A stretch of 19,928 nt of DNA. Source: Phlegmacium glaucopus (lineage: Eukaryota > Basidiomycota > Agaricomycetes > Agaricales > Cortinariaceae). This document shows positions 1 to 9,100 of this stretch, piece after piece. The translations under genes were made by a program, and so were the position numbers. A model generated the notes under the pieces. It ran no database searches and was not told the origin of the DNA. It worked only from the letters and a program-made list of their open reading frames with translations. How positions within the stretch are numbered: position 1 is the stretch's first letter; the number at the start of each line of letters is the position of its first letter. The stretch is taken from NCBI GenBank assembly GCA_015039465.1, contig MU130106.1:1-19928 (forward strand), read 5' to 3'.

Positions 1-460
1 TACTCCTTTCTTTTTTTTATTTGTTTTACATAGCCTCATCCTTAGGGTATAAATACTGCTCTTTTGTACCAGGATAGGTAGTTCAGTTCAATTCATTCTT
101 ACCCCCCAACAATCATCATCTCAGTGGAATTCCAGTGAATTCCTTCCTCAAGCTCGCTTTTTCTGCCTTTAACTGTCAATCTATCCCCACTGTCAATTAC
201 TATAGTCTTGCTGAAGACTCCCTCTTATTCTTTCTCATCCTCTTCCTTAACCCCTCTGAGTTCGCTTTTTCAGTCCTTAACTGTCCACCCTCAGTCACCT
301 TTCATATTCATCCTCATCCTCCTCTACTCCCTCTGAACCAAGTGTGCTTACTAGTCTCTGGTTATACCTTCCCTAAACGAACACAGGGGGATATTCTGAC
401 CTAAAGTCTGGTCCAGTTCCCTCTGGTTGGTGTTTTATAACAACACAAACAACGATTTAT
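1..460. other. Possible LTR-like or promoter-bearing repeat remnant
   Basis: No gene is recognised. A TATA-box-like TATAAAT lies at 48-54, followed about 30 bases later by a CT/CA-rich leader, which resembles the promoter part of a fungal LTR. The stretch contains an imperfect internal duplication: the segment around 155-180 (CGCTTTTTCTGCCTTTAACT) recurs around 263-288, 108 bases apart. It ends near 445 in TTTTATAACA, which could be an LTR end, but no primer-binding site and no partner LTR are visible in the window. The open frame at 135-404 is pyrimidine-rich and has no recognisable protein features. The LTR reading is an inference only. Confidence 0.25.
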
Positions 461-461
461 A

Positions 462-1208
462 CCAGATTATCCCTACCTAGGCTAGATCCCAAAAAGTCGA
501 AATTTCACATTTTCTGTCCAGACGGTTTTGGTCAATTCCTGTCCAGATTTACGCTGGGTTACCAACTTTGCCAAAATTTTGTCCAGACACCAGATCTAGC
601 TTTTTCCAAGCCCAAAATTTGTCCAGACGCCTGTATTTAGCCTCCTGGAGCAAATCACAATTGGCGTACTGGTAATAGGCATCCAGCTGAAACCATGACT
701 GGGCGTTGTTAGTTATGATTTCAGCTGATTGAGATGTGCTTGAAAAATTGTGCAATAGGTAGATTTTGTGCTGGGAGATGTATTAAATGAATTTTCAGTT
801 TGTCTTCTCTAGCCCATACTACTACTTCGTAAGGAATGTTGGCCTTGATCCAATCTTTTTCAATAAAGAACAAACAATCGCCATATGTGCCACAAAATTT
901 CAACATGTGTGCTGACAAATATTGACAGAGTGCATGGGAAAAATGCTGCCAACAGTATTTGAATTTTGAACCTCAAGGCATCATTGACCTCATCAACTAC
1001 AACAAGTGTAACTGCACAGAGAGCTCTTGTCCAGACATGGATCTATGTGTCCTGTCAACATCAGTTCCTGTCCGGACCCATGGATATGGGTGTCTGAAAA
1101 TTTTGCCTGAAATTTGTCTGGACTTCTCAAAACTAAAATCTGGCCTTTTGCCCCAAAAAGTACAAAACCTGTCCGGATTGGGGTCTAGCCTGGGTAGGGA
1201 TAATCCGG
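462..1208. mobile_element. Non-autonomous DNA element with ~29-bp TIRs
   Basis: The left end (462-490, CCAGATTATCCCTACCTAGG then CTAGATCCC) is matched in inverted orientation by the right end (1180-1208), with only a few mismatches. The 747-bp interior carries at least eight copies of a TGTCCAGAC-like motif (TGTCYRGAY), four near the left end (about 518-628) and four toward the right (about 1027-1178), often next to GCCAAAATTTT. This layout of terminal plus subterminal repeats is typical of non-autonomous class II elements whose transposase binds subterminal motifs. No target-site duplication was found. Two short minus-strand open frames (549-755 and 721-918) have no recognised domain and may be captured or random sequence. 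Confidence 0.6.
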
Positions 1209-1305
1209 GGTCCTATCATCCCCCTAGTAATACAGGGGTGAACTAGCCGAGGTATCATTGTTGCCAGGACCCTGGGCAATAGGCCAAGAGGAAGGGTCTG
1301 AATCT

Positions 1306-1472
1306 GGCAGTACTTTACCCCACCTATTCCAGTCGGATTCCAGTGGATTCTGGTTAGATTCCAGTCAAATTCTGGTGGATTCTGGTCAGATTCTGGTGGA
1401 CCCTGGTCAGATTCTGGTCAGATTCTGGTGGATTCTGGTGGAATCTGGTGGAATTCCGGTGGAATTCCAGTC
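1306..1472. repeat. GATTCTGGTGGA-type minisatellite behind a transposon-end-like motif
   Basis: About thirteen tandem, imperfect 10-11-bp units of the form TTCTGGTGGA or TTCTGGTCAGA run from about 1327 to 1472. Just before them, GTACTTTACCCCACCTATTCC at about 1305-1325 resembles the right terminus of the 488-bp element farther on (reverse complement AGTACTTTACCCTCCCCCAC then ACATTCC). That element also has 11-bp internal tandem repeats. The segment may therefore be a one-ended remnant of a related element. No matching opposite end is visible. Confidence 0.6.
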
Positions 1473-1479
1473 TTAGTTT

Positions 1480-1797
1480 ACATAGAAAGGGCACAAGTCC
1501 AAAAAGTCTGGGAAGTCTGGTAAGCCAAAAACCTACTCAGTTAAATTTCTCACATTTTCTCATAGCTTCTATTGTATATTGACAAACAAATAGAGCAAAA
1601 CAATTCAAAAACAATTCAGTAAAGTAAAGGAAAAACAAAACAAAACAAAACAAAACAATTTAAAATAAACAACATAAAAAAAACCCAAACAATTCAGAAT
1701 ACAATCCAATTCAAAACAAACAAAACAAAACAATTCACAACAATTCAAAATACAATCCAGAGAAATTAAAATTAAACAAACTCAAAAATATGTGTAA
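1480..1797. other. Nearly G-free A/C-rich low-complexity tract
   Basis: From about 1600 to 1790 the plus strand is built of AAAAC and CAATTCAAAA-type units with almost no G. It lies directly downstream of the CxC gene stop codon, so in the sense of that gene it is a T/G-rich 3' flank. No open frame or RNA gene is visible. Confidence 0.6.
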
Positions 1798-3767
1798 CTA
1801 AGTATCTTCATCATTGTAAGCATCATCATCCTCATCTGCTTCTTTAGCCTTTCCCTTTCTATCCTTTTTCCTCAGAACATACTTTGTGTGATAAAATAGC
1901 ATTGCATGCAAAAACCAATTAAAGTTGGCTGGAGTCATACACTTAAGAATTGATTCAAATCCACCTAACCATGAATTCAATTGTTCACAAGCCTAAAATT
2001 TATCAATTTAATCCAGTTAATTTTATAAATATAACATACCTATGTGTTAAAAGCACGTTTATAGACTGGGTTTCCATGATTATCCCAATCTAGTACAACA
2101 AGGTTTGGAGCAGAACCATCCTAAGGAGCAGGGTTACACCATTTCTGGCACAAGAAATCTTTAGCACAGTGGTTCTTGTAGTGATATGAATCAACAATAA
2201 ATCAACTAGTTTTCTTCCACATGTCCCAGCTACCATTTGCAATACTACTTCGGAGGAGTAGACAGGCTTTGTCAATACATATATAGCTTGGTCTGGATTC
2301 CTCTGTAGGATAAACAGACTCCAAAAAATTCAAAATATTTCTAGGTGACTCTGCCTTTGCAAATTTAGTCCAAGCAATTACAACTCCACAAGGTGCACAG
2401 ATAGTTTCAACACAGTAAAATCAAGCAGGACCAAAAAAGTTAGATCTTTGGATGTCAGGAGCTGGCTCATCATGAGGTTGAACATTTCTTTCCTGCACTG
2501 GTTGCCAACCTAAATCCTCATTTGGTCTTCGTAACATTCTTCTAACTCCTGCTAAATTCTGGCGACTATGGGTTTCTATATATTTTTCCCACTGAGGTTT
2601 ATGTTCTTCACAGGCCTGAGTCCCAACCACTTTAATATTTGAACATTCACGCACTCAGCACCAAGGACCATATCGAATCTCATGATAAGAGCAAAAAGCT
2701 CCTCCACGTGCATTGCTAAGTTCAGTTGTGCAATCATCATAAGCACAATGTGTAGGTCCCATTACAATTCCATCCATAACAACAAGTTTTACAGGAGCAT
2801 GCTCTACTGGTGTTGATCCTACTTCAGCATCAACATCCATTTGATTGATGTTATCCACAGTGTGTTTATATTTTTGAGTACATTCTGAACAGGAATGTCC
2901 ATATGCAGCATGAATCATTCCACTTTCACCCAAGTATGTAAAGGCCTCCTGTGTAACTTCATCAATGGAGAGTTTGTCTGATAACTCTAGGTCAACCTCA
3001 CAATCAGAACTAATTGTTCTCAAAGATTCTTGAACAAATGATTGCCATATCTGACGACGAGTGACATTGAACTCAGGTGACCCAAAGCTATTATTCCAAT
3101 ATTCAGTGTAAGCTGCAGCTGATGCATGGAAACTATACATTCCATTTACAACACCATTGGAAAATTGCCAATCAACCCAAATACTTTGGCCAACTTTCAA
3201 ATATTGAGCTGAGTTTAAATAAACCTTCTTCCCTTGATCATTGCCAGTTTAAAAGTGTTCATGATCAGCTGAATAAGTTGTGCTACATCCAGGACACTTT
3301 CCAGTAAGCACCTGGACATCATGACAAATCTTATTCTGTTTAATCAGGGTTACTCTTGGTATATCTCTGGTTTTGGTAGCCTGGATCAGAGAACAAGGTT
3401 TACATTGTGCAGAAAGGCATACAACAGCATCTGGGCAGATAACATGAACAGGCTGAATATATTCATGAGAAACAGGCTGCAATTTTCCAGTGAATTCTTC
3501 ATCTTCATTGAAGGGAGTCAACTTCAAAACCTTAGCTAGCCCATCTAGCATAACAGCTAATGAAGTGATCATATCATCATCACTCTCAGGTTGATTATCT
3601 TTCTTGAAAAACTTTGTAGCATCCTCTGGCAAACAAGATTTCACTCCTTTTGCCAATGCTTTAATCCAAGAAGTAATCTTTGTAGCATGTTCTTCTTGAA
3701 AAATCCTCTTTTGCTGATGCCCATGCAAACTGAGTAATTCAGAATTTTCAGTGACTGTAAATAACAT
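1798..3767 (-). pseudogene. KDZ-transposon-associated CxC5/CxC6 cysteine-cluster protein, stop-riddled
   Basis: The translation matches the family of CxC5- and CxC6-like cysteine-cluster proteins carried with KDZ transposons in agaricomycetes; their molecular role is not established. The likely start is ATG at 3767 (MLFTVTENSE). CxC5-type cysteines lie in the first part (CPDAVVC, CKPC, CPGC). The CxC6 region has HCAYDDC, AFCSYHE and ACEEHK, followed by RRMLRRP and NVQPHDEPAP. One phase-0 intron (1993-2039, GTATGT...TTTAG) joins to ACEQLNSWLGGFE, and the tail is acidic. The single frame is kept throughout but is broken by stops at 3249-3251, 2655-2657, 2421-2423, 2202-2204, 2121-2123 and 2040-2042. 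Several sit where relatives, from memory, have Arg or Gln, consistent with CGA-to-TGA and CAG-to-TAG changes. Two mobile elements occupy its 5' flank. Confidence 0.85.
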
Positions 3768-3772
3768 TATTG

Positions 3773-4518
3773 TATTTTTCATGTGACTTTACCAATGTCA
3801 CAATCACAATATATTTCACACCCCATATTCAAACAAGTGTTGCTTGCTCAATTCTTAAAGTAATGACTTAAAATTTTGTAGATAATCTTAGATATTCATT
3901 ACGTTGGTGCTCAAACCACCAAAAGCTCCATTTTCATTTCTATTTATTTTCCAACTTTTTACATCTTGACCACATGTCCCTACCATGGTCAAATACTTTC
4001 TGTATGAGTTTGAATGTGATTCAAGGCCTGAAAAATTTCATGTATAGTCTGTTGTATGTAAAAAAAATGCATAAATATTTTCAGGACAATCAGAGCTCTG
4101 GAAGGATGTCAATCTGTAATTTTATTTAATAGTTTTTATTAAAATTAAATGTTTCTGTTTAATTAAATTGCATATTGACATCCAGCCACTGCTTTGATTG
4201 TCCTGAAAATATTCATACACTTTTTTTACATACTATAGAGTATACATGAATTTTTTCAGGCCTTGAATCACATTTAAACTCATACAGAAAGCATTTGACT
4301 ATGGTAAGTACATGTGGTCAGGATGTAAAAAGTTGGAAAATGAAAAAAAAAAAATGAAAATGGAGCTTTTGGTGGTCTAAGCACCAACATAATGCATATC
4401 TAAGATTATCTACAAAATTTCAAGTCATTACTTTAAGAATTGAGCAAGCAACACTTGATTGGATATAGGGTGTGAAATATATTGTGATTGTGACATTGGC
4501 AAAGTCACATGGAAAATA
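3773..4518. mobile_element. Fully palindromic foldback element (742 bp) flanked by TA
   Basis: The left arm begins at 3775 (TTTTTCATGTGACTTTACCA) and the right arm, read in reverse complement from 4516, begins TTTTCCATGTGACTTTGCCA. The match continues with few differences to a centre near 4135-4165, so each arm is about 350 bases and almost nothing lies between them. TA dinucleotides at 3773-3774 and 4517-4518 look like the target duplication, as in Tc1/mariner-type elements. There is no coding capacity. A transcript crossing it would fold into a hairpin several hundred base pairs long. It sits within ten bases upstream of the likely start codon of the CxC gene, so it probably separates that gene from its promoter. 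Confidence 0.85.
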
Positions 4519-4645
4519 TGATGGGTACTCGAAGCTTGTATGTATTCCTCAGTTTTGAATATCAACTTAGTTTCCTCTTCTTGTTCATCCTCTAAGTCAC
4601 TGAGGCTTCTGTCTTGTTCCTTTCTCTTCTCTGGTTCTGAAATCA
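4519..4645 (-). other. 5' flank of the CxC gene between two insertions
   Basis: On the minus strand this stretch is an open frame rich in Glu, Lys and Asp (for example SEPEKRKEQDRSLSDLEDEQ). It is in phase with the CxC gene if the palindromic element and one TA are removed. Beyond the second element the same frame stays open to about 5185, then meets a TAG. It may be an N-terminal coding extension or 5' leader of the CxC gene; the sequence does not decide. Confidence 0.4.
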
Positions 4646-5151
4646 GGACACTATGAAGTCTTTACTCTCCCCCACACATTCCAAGCAGATCCAAGTGGAT
4701 CTGAGCACTTTTTGAGTGTATTCCAAGCATAATTTGCTCAGACCCGCTCAGATCCACTCGGACTGCTAGGAATGGAACCTATATACCTTCCTAACCTTAA
4801 CAAAGCCCTAACAAAACCTTAACAAAACCTCAATAATACCTTAATAAAACCTTAACAAACTATATACCTCCCTAACCTTAACACAACCTTAACAAAACCC
4901 TTAAAAAAACCTTAACAAATTATATACCTCCCTAACCTTAACAGAACCTTAACAAAACCTTAACAAAACCTTAACAGAAGTATTTTCTCAATAAATTTGT
5001 GTCTTATTTGCTTGGATCAACTTGGAATCTGCTTGGAATCTGCTTGGAATCTGCTTGGAATCTGCTCAGATCTGACCATTCTGCTCACACTGCTCAGATC
5101 CGCTCGGATCCAAGCGGAATGTGTGGGGGAGGGTAAAGTACTGGACACTAT
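4646..5151. mobile_element. 488-bp TIR element with 9-bp target duplication
   Basis: The direct repeat GGACACTAT occurs at 4646-4654 and 5143-5151, immediately outside inverted termini of about 45 bp. The left terminus reads CTTTACTCTCCCCCACACAT and the right, in reverse complement, CTTTACCCTCCCCCACACAT; both continue into GATCC/CTTGG-rich subterminal sequence. The interior is non-coding and made of tandem repeats: a CCTTAACAAAA array and four copies of an 11-bp CTTGGAATCTG unit near 5021-5064. A 9-bp duplication fits Mutator-like elements, and an 8-9-bp one could also fit hAT or KDZ-type. The family is not settled. It inserted in the 5' flank of the CxC gene. Confidence 0.75.
4780..4980. repeat. 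CCTTAACAAAA tandem array in ~60-80-bp higher-order units
   Basis: The 11-bp motif CCTTAACAAAA is repeated about fifteen times with small changes. A larger unit starting TATATACCTCCCTAACCTTA begins at 4780, 4861 and 4921. The plus strand is almost G-free. It makes up most of the interior of the 488-bp element. Confidence 0.8.
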
Positions 5152-5244
5152 AGGAGTTGGGCAGCACAGCACATATGCTGAGGCTATAGTCCTATCTGTT
5201 ACTTGTTCTGTTTCCATTCCAGAATTACTCTGATGTTATCCCTT

Positions 5245-5472
5245 TGTTTAAACTTAACAGCACATCACCAACCATCATGCATTTGAGGTACTATGACTGT
5301 ATGTACCTCTTTTTCTTTGTGTTTACTACTCCTACACTTCCTAACTAATCTCCCCAGGAATTCATTGAAGCTCTAGACACCAAAGTGGAGGATTCCTCTC
5401 AACCTTCTACTCCTGGTATGCCTTGTTCTAGGTCTTTCTTCCCCTTCTCCTCTTATTCTCATCATAGCTCAC
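5245..5472 (+). other. Candidate short exons upstream of the ATP2 fragment
   Basis: A plausible intron runs from GTACTATG near 5289 to the acceptor CTAACTAATCTCCCCAG at 5358, with a branch-like CTAAC. It is followed by an exon-like segment 5359-5415 ([19 protein letters not shown]). A second intron-like segment (GTATGCC...CATCATAG) leads into the ATP2-like reading frame. The exon-like peptide is not recognised and is not an ATP synthase presequence. It could be the remains of a transposon gene joined to captured ATP2 sequence. Only splice-like signals and open frame support this. Confidence 0.35.
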
Positions 5473-5820
5473 TCCTATGCAACTGAAGCAAAGGGTGTGA
5501 CTGGCTTCACAAAGACCATCATTGGTGCAGTCATTGATGTCCAATTTGATGACCTCCCTTCTATTCTCAATGTGCTTGAAGTCCAGGACTTCAGCATTGG
5601 TCATCTCATCCTAGATGTTGCCTCACATCTTGGAGAATGTGGCTGGAACCCTGAGCATGAGTTGGTGCCTGGCCAATTGACTTAATGGGCTAACTGGGCC
5701 CAGGTACTCATTTGAGATACTGACCAGTCAACTACAACTAAGATTTCAGAGATTAGTATCAAGATCATAGACCTCACTCCTATGCTTGTGGTGGAAAATT
5801 TGGTCTCTTCAGAGGTGCAG
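5473..5820 (+). pseudogene. ATP2: Mitochondrial ATP synthase beta subunit fragment
   Basis: The frame from 5473 reads [20 protein letters not shown] and continues [20 protein letters not shown], then [10 protein letters not shown]. This is the mature N-terminus and first beta-barrel of F1 beta, which in an intact gene catalyses ATP synthesis in the mitochondrial matrix. After a shift near 5640 the text degrades. From about 5750 another frame gives SIKIIDL, then YACGGKFGLFRGAGVGES, corresponding to the IKVVDLLAPYARGGK and GGAGVGKT P-loop region. About 90 residues of the normal protein are missing between these parts. The P-loop Lys-Thr is replaced by Glu-Ser, and everything after the P-loop is absent. 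It is a dead, internally deleted copy. Confidence 0.82.
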
Positions 5821-6100
5821 GTGTTGGTGAAAGCTGAAGATGCATTGACTTGAAAACATGAAGACAGTGTCATCACAAAAGGAGAATAGTAGTGCAAGCA
5901 ATATACTTTCATTCCAGAAATTACAATTACAGCCAAAGATATTCAGCAGCATCCCATTATTCCTTTCTGAGCTCTTCCCTACTACCCACAAGTTATTTTT
6001 TTCCTGTTTTTGATTCTTTGCATAAATGGGTGTGATGATTGGAGCATGCAGTAGAGCATTGGCTTATTTCACTGCTATAGTGCCCAATTAGTGCTACTCA
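5821..6100. other. No gene seen
   Basis: This stretch separates the ATP2 fragment from the 3' end of the GTPase gene. It is AT-rich, has only short open frames and shows no repeat or RNA signature. Confidence 0.4.
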
Positions 6101-9100
6101 TCAACAAATAAGAATTGACTCCATACACAAGAGATTATTCAATGCAGTCTGTACAGCCTCCTCAAGCAGTAATTCATGATCAACATGATCAACATGCAAA
6201 AACTGTTTGACATGTCTCATTACATGAGAGCCTTTGAAAAGATTTTCAAGTTTAAAAATCTTTTCAATTGCTTGCTTGACAGAGGCATCACAGGCTGATT
6301 GATGAAAAATTTGTGCAGCTCTTTCTAAAGAGTTTTTGGTACTTGGTGATTCTTGGAGAAGAAAGAAAGACAAGTGGCCAATAATAGCTGCAACTAATAG
6401 TAAAGTTAACATTGAGAGTATGGGAAAAAGGTTGAAATAAGATGCATGCCAATTGCACAGTATGTAACATCCTTTAAGTTGAATTTGGTAGATAAGCTGG
6501 AAAGCTTGAAATTTTTGGAAGATGAAATTTAGCCACTTTCAGGCAGTTTATTTCCAAAGAGCAAACACTCACAATGGGCAACATAATTTTGGAGACAGAA
6601 GCCTGGACATTGAAATTGATAAAGACTGGATAAGAAAGTAAGTACAGACATAGGAATAAGGCAGAAAAAAATCACCAAGTGATATTGTATTATAAAGGAT
6701 TTTATTCAAAGGTTAAGAGTAATGATACTTACCATCTATAAGCAAAAATATTAGTAGGCAAGCATAGAAAAAGACAGATCAGAAAGTATTGCACATACTC
6801 CCTGTTGAGAAATGTAAATCATAGAGCTATTGGTAAATAACATTACATCTTCAACATACATACTGTCCAAAGGATATGCCAATTAGGTAAGCAGAATAAA
6901 GGAATGATTAGTGCACCTACAGAGTACTGTCCACATAAGAATAAAAATAAGGTGACAAAAGAATAGAGATTGCTCTGTGCTTGGACTTACATCCTGTCAA
7001 AAGAGTAAGCTAGAGTCAAGGCAGATCAAGATGGTCTTGGTCATGCACTTACCTCCTATCAAGAGAGTAAGCTAGAGTCAAGGCAGATCAAGATAGTCTT
7101 GCACTTACAGACTATCAAAAGAGTAAGCTAGAGTCAAGGCAGATCAAAATGGTCATGCACTTACCAACTGTCCAAAGAGTAAGATAGAGTCAAGGCAGAT
7201 AAAGATGGTCTTGCACTTACATCCTATCAAAAGAGTAAGCTAGAATCAAGGCAGATCAAGATGGTCATGCACTCACCCTCTTCCAAAAGAGTAAACCAGA
7301 GTCAAGGCAGATCAAGATGGTCATGCACTCACCAACTGTCAAAAGAGTCAGCTAGAGTCAAGGCAGATCAAGATGGTCATGCACTCACCTCCTGTCAAAA
7401 GAGTCAGCTAGAGTCAAGGCAGATCAAGATGGTCTTGCACTTACCAACTGTCAAGAGAGTAAGCCAGAGTCAAGGCAGATCAAGACGGTCTTGGACTCAC
7501 CCTCTGCCAAAAGAGTAAGCTAGAGTCAAGGCAGATCAAGATGGTCTTGGACTCACCCTCTGCCAAAAGAGTAAGCTAGAGTCAAGGCAGATCAAGATGG
7601 TCATGCACTTACCTCCTGTCAAAAGAGTAAGCTAGAGTAAAGGCAGATCAAGATGGTCCTTCACTTACCTCCTGTCAAAAGAGTCAGCTAGAGTCAAGGC
7701 AGATCAAGATGGTCTTGCACTTACCAACTGTCAAAAGAGTAAGCCAGAGTCAAGGCAGATCAAAATGGTCTTGGACTCACCCTCTGCCAAAAGAGTAAGC
7801 TAGAGTCAAGAGATCAAGATGGTCTTGGACTCACCCTCTGCCAAAAGAGTAAGCTAGAGTCAAGGCAGATCAAGATGGTCATGCACTTACCTCCTGTCAA
7901 GAGAGTAAGCTAGAGTCAAAGCAGATCAAGATGGTCATGCACTTACAGACTGTCAAGAGAGTAAGCTAGAGTCAAGGCAGATCAAGATGGTCATGCACTT
8001 ACCAACTGTCAAAAGAGTCAGCTAGAGTCAAGGCAGATCAAGATGGTCTTGCACTTACCTCCTGTCAAAAGAGTCAGCTAGAGTCAAAGTAGATCAAGAT
8101 GGCCTTGCACTTACCTCCTATCAAGAGAGTAAGCTAGAGTCAAGGCAGATCAAGATGGTCCTGGACTTACCCTCTGCCAAAAGAGAAGAGTAAGCTAGAG
8201 TCAAGGCAGATCAAGATGATCTTGGACTCACCCTCTGCCAAAAGAGTAAGCTAGAGTCAAGGCAGATCAGGATGGTCTTGGACTCACCCTCTGCCAAAAG
8301 AGTAAGCTAGAGTCAAGGCAGATCAAAATGGTCATGCACTTACTTCCTGTCAAGAGAGTAAGCTAGAGTCAAGGCAGATCAAGATGGTCTTGGACTCACC
8401 CTCTGCCAAAAGAGTAAGCTGGAGTCAAGGCAGATCAAGATGGTCTTGTACTTACCAACTGTCAAAAGAGTAAGCTAGAATCAAGGCAGATCAAGATGGT
8501 CTTGCACTTACGTCAAAAGAGTAAGCTAGAGTCAAGGCATATCAAGAGGGTCTTGCACTTACATCCTGTCAAAAGAGTAAGCTAGAGTCAAGGCAGATCA
8601 AGATGGTCTTGCACTTGATACTTACCAACTGTCAAAAGAGTAAGCTAGAGTTAAGGCAGATCAAGATGGTCTTGCACTTACATCCTGTCAAAAGAGTAAG
8701 CTAGAGTCAAGGCATATCAAGAGGGTCTTGCACTTACATACTGTCAAAAGAGTAAGCTAGAGTCAAGTCAGATCAAGATGGTCTTGCACTTACCCTCTGT
8801 CAAAAGAGTAAGCTAGAGTCAATGCAGATCAAGATGGTCTCGCACTTACCCTCTGTGAAAAGAGCAAGCTAGAGTCAAGGCAGATCAAGATGGCCTTGCA
8901 CTTACAACCTGTCACAAGAGTAAGCTAGAGTCAAGGCAGATCAAGATGGTCTTCCACCTACAATCTGTGAAAAAAGATTGGTTAACTAGCAATCTAACAC
9001 AATGATCACTCTTTTCCTACACACATCCTGTCATAATATATATTAGTCTCAACTGTTAAGCATTAAATGCTCAAGATAACACTGTACAACATCAGCTGTC

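Noticed and set aside
549..918. Protein-coding gene inside the 747-bp element
   Set aside because: Two short overlapping frames in different phases with no recognisable domain; not enough to support a captured gene.
1798..3767. Stop-codon reassignment in the CxC gene
   Set aside because: All three stop codons occur in frame, and neighbouring intact segments such as the IRA exons do not use stops internally. Mutation is the simpler reading.
4780..4980. Interstitial telomere (CCCTAA-like) repeat
   Set aside because: The unit is CCTTAACAAAA with a higher-order period of 60-80 bp, and it lies inside a TIR element; it is not a run of CCCTAA.
7261..7518. Plus-strand open frame made of SQLESRQIKM-type repeats
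   Set aside because: It is simply the 56-bp repeat read in one frame. Because 56 is not a multiple of three, the frame rotates and soon closes.
6981..8970. CRISPR-like array
   Set aside because: Units are direct 56-bp tandem repeats without unique spacers; the only variable part is three bases. The surrounding genes are eukaryotic with spliceosomal introns.
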